The notes beneath the pieces were generated by a model. That model was not told where the DNA came from. It was given only the letters and a program-made list of their open reading frames with translations, and did not search any database. A stretch of DNA of 64,000 nt, from positions 1 through 64,000 of the forward strand of contig MABD01000040.1 in NCBI GenBank assembly GCA_002162955.1. Direction: 5' to 3'. A program made the translations under genes and the position numbers. Shown here piece by piece: positions 62,749 through 64,000 of the stretch. This DNA comes from Gammaproteobacteria bacterium 45_16_T64 (lineage in GTDB: Bacteria > Pseudomonadota > Gammaproteobacteria > Pseudomonadales > Ketobacteraceae). Positions within the stretch are counted from its first letter, which is position 1. Each line of letters starts with the position of its first letter.

Positions 62749-63984
62749 ATGAAAGTAGATACAATGCGGGTCATTGACCGATGGACAGGTATTCCTTTGA
62801 CCTTCCTACTAACACTCATTCTGAAGCCTTGGGAGCGTTTTATGTTAAGACGCAATCGTGGGTCTCAACCCGATGTTAGTCGCACATTGTTCATTGAGCT
62901 GTCAGAGATGGGTAGCGCTATCATTGTTGACCCCGCCATGAAAAAGCTCAAAGCAGAAAGAAATGCTGAACTGTTTTTTGTGATATTCGAAGACAATGCC
63001 AAAAGCCTCAATATTCTAGGGACGATCCCTAAAGAAAACATCTTCACCATGAGAGTCAACAGTCTGGCCAACCTTGCCATCGATATATTCCGCTTTATGG
63101 CTTGGTGCAGAGAAAAACGCATCACTACCTGTATCGACCTAGAATTATTCTCTCGTTTTACCGCTCTGCTCAGTGCAGTGTCCGGCGCAGCGTCTCGCAT
63201 TGGATATTCCACACATCACGATGAAGGCTGCTATCGCGGGGACCTTATCACCCACCCGGTGCGCTATAACGCCCACACACATATCGTAAAAAATTTCATG
63301 GCGCTGACTAATACCGCGCTTGGTCTGAACAACAAAGACTACTCAACCTACCCAATTAACGACAACGAAATCGTGCTAGATCAAGTGACTAGCACAGAGT
63401 CAGAACTGGATTCCGTTCGAGAAAAGATAACCACCATCTACCCTGATTTCAAAAACCAGCGTATCGTTTTGATCAACCCTAATGCTAGCGAATTACTTCC
63501 TCAACGCCGCTGGCTAGCCGAATACTTTGCAGAAGTGATGACTGCGTTGCTCAACACCCATGACGACATTCTAATCATGATTACTGGTGCTCCCGCAGAG
63601 CGAGCAGATGCGGACAAACTTCTGCGCCAAGTGAATCATGCACGCTGCGTCAATTCTGCAGGGGTATTCACATTTGAAGAGTTACTTCCTCTTTATCAGT
63701 TATCTACCGTCATGCTAACCAATGACTCAGGACCGGGTCACTTCTCTGCAGTGACTCCTCTCAAAGTATACGTACTATTTGGACCTGAAACCCCTGCCCT
63801 ATATGGCTCATTAGGCAACGCCGAGAACTTCTACCTCGCGCTGCCATGCTCTCCTTGTGTCAGTGCACACAACCATAGAAAAACAAGCTGTGTTGAACGC
63901 CCTTGTATTACCGGTATTAAGCCTAAGCCTGTCTTTGATCGCATCAATACTTATCTCACCCAAATCCCTACGCAGAGCATCTAG
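62749..63984 (+). CDS. Family 9 glycosyltransferase (heptosyltransferase-like)
   Basis: This is a 411-residue GT-B-fold enzyme related to heptosyltransferases of lipopolysaccharide core synthesis. It has a hydrophobic N-terminal segment (about 10-27), FIELSEMGSAI at the start of the N-lobe, the sugar-donor region NPNASELLPQRRW and the C-lobe motif LTNDSGPGHFSA. It starts 17 bases after the PAP2-GtrA stop and is likely co-transcribed. Its unusual C-terminal Cys-rich part (PCSPC...SCVERPCI) may bind metal. The donor and acceptor are not known. Confidence 0.9.
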   Translation: MKVDTMRVIDRWTGIPLTFLLTLILKPWERFMLRRNRGSQPDVSRTLFIELSEMGSAIIVDPAMKKLKAERNAELFFVIFEDNAKSLNILGTIPKENIFTMRVNSLANLAIDIFRFMAWCREKRITTCIDLELFSRFTALLSAVSGAASRIGYSTHHDEGCYRGDLITHPVRYNAHTHIVKNFMALTNTALGLNNKDYSTYPINDNEIVLDQVTSTESELDSVREKITTIYPDFKNQRIVLINPNASELLPQRRWLAEYFAEVMTALLNTHDDILIMITGAPAERADADKLLRQVNHARCVNSAGVFTFEELLPLYQLSTVMLTNDSGPGHFSAVTPLKVYVLFGPETPALYGSLGNAENFYLALPCSPCVSAHNHRKTSCVERPCITGIKPKPVFDRINTYLTQIPTQSI

Positions 63985-64000
63985 CGTTAGGATTACAATT

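Overview
The window looks like chromosomal DNA of a free-living, probably marine or aquatic gammaproteobacterium. By eye the G+C is in the mid-40s percent. Evidence: fadH, a pykA-type pyruvate kinase, murI, yaaA, serA, dusC and an adjacent rapA-rluA pair, as in enterobacteria, together with many REC, GGDEF and hybrid-kinase genes, two AraC-type regulators and an OprF-like porin. The exact genus cannot be read from the sequence. I saw no rRNA or tRNA gene, insertion sequence, integrase, phage gene or CRISPR array. Coding density is high and genes lie on both strands in short operons.

Layout. 1-8.1 kb: a lipoprotein, a 7TMR-DISM hybrid kinase, fadH and pyruvate kinase. 8.3-13.2 kb: a compact signalling island with one CheY-like receiver, three two-motif CheC-type phosphatases and a PAS-PAS-PAS-GGDEF-EAL protein. 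13.5-18.8 kb: a fatty-acyl-CoA cluster of FadI-like thiolase, FabG4-type reductase, AraC regulator and MaoC-like hydratase. 18.8-25 kb: murI, a membrane-anchored receiver protein, an rRNA methyltransferase-like gene, a CheY-like protein, a DUF481 protein and an OmpA-family protein. 25-33 kb: an HSL-type hydrolase, a hybrid kinase with Hpt, an orphan glycosyltransferase-like gene, the overlapping operon yaaA - HopJ family - AraC, and an SDR. 33-38 kb: a cNMP-binding GGDEF protein and two histidine kinases. 38-47 kb: a metallo-beta-lactamase-fold enzyme, an ABC1 kinase, a cNMP-HDOD protein, a secreted MORN protein, an MFS transporter diverging from a type-B carboxylesterase, and an HD protein. 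47-54.5 kb: serA, rapA-rluA-alkB-like, a GyrI-like lipoprotein, a TetR and a PilZ protein. 54.6-64 kb: a 742-residue lipoprotein with a BPI/LBP-like (TULIP) pattern, dusC, an unknown helical protein behind a DnaA-box cluster, a periplasmic binding protein with a Tsx-like channel, a PAP2-GtrA fusion and a family 9 glycosyltransferase.

How the genes work together. Signalling dominates: I count eight receiver domains, four histidine kinases, two diguanylate cyclase domains, one EAL domain, one PilZ protein, one HDOD protein and three CheC-type phosphatases, with no CheA, CheW, CheD or chemoreceptor nearby. The best candidate for an undescribed system is the 8.3-13.2 kb island. All six CheC active-site motifs there are present with exact spacing, which suggests CheY-like phosphate turnover coupled to cyclic-di-GMP. 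The second is the BPI-like surface lipoprotein. Several promoter regions carry unexplained direct or inverted repeats, and two terminators are unusually long perfect palindromes.
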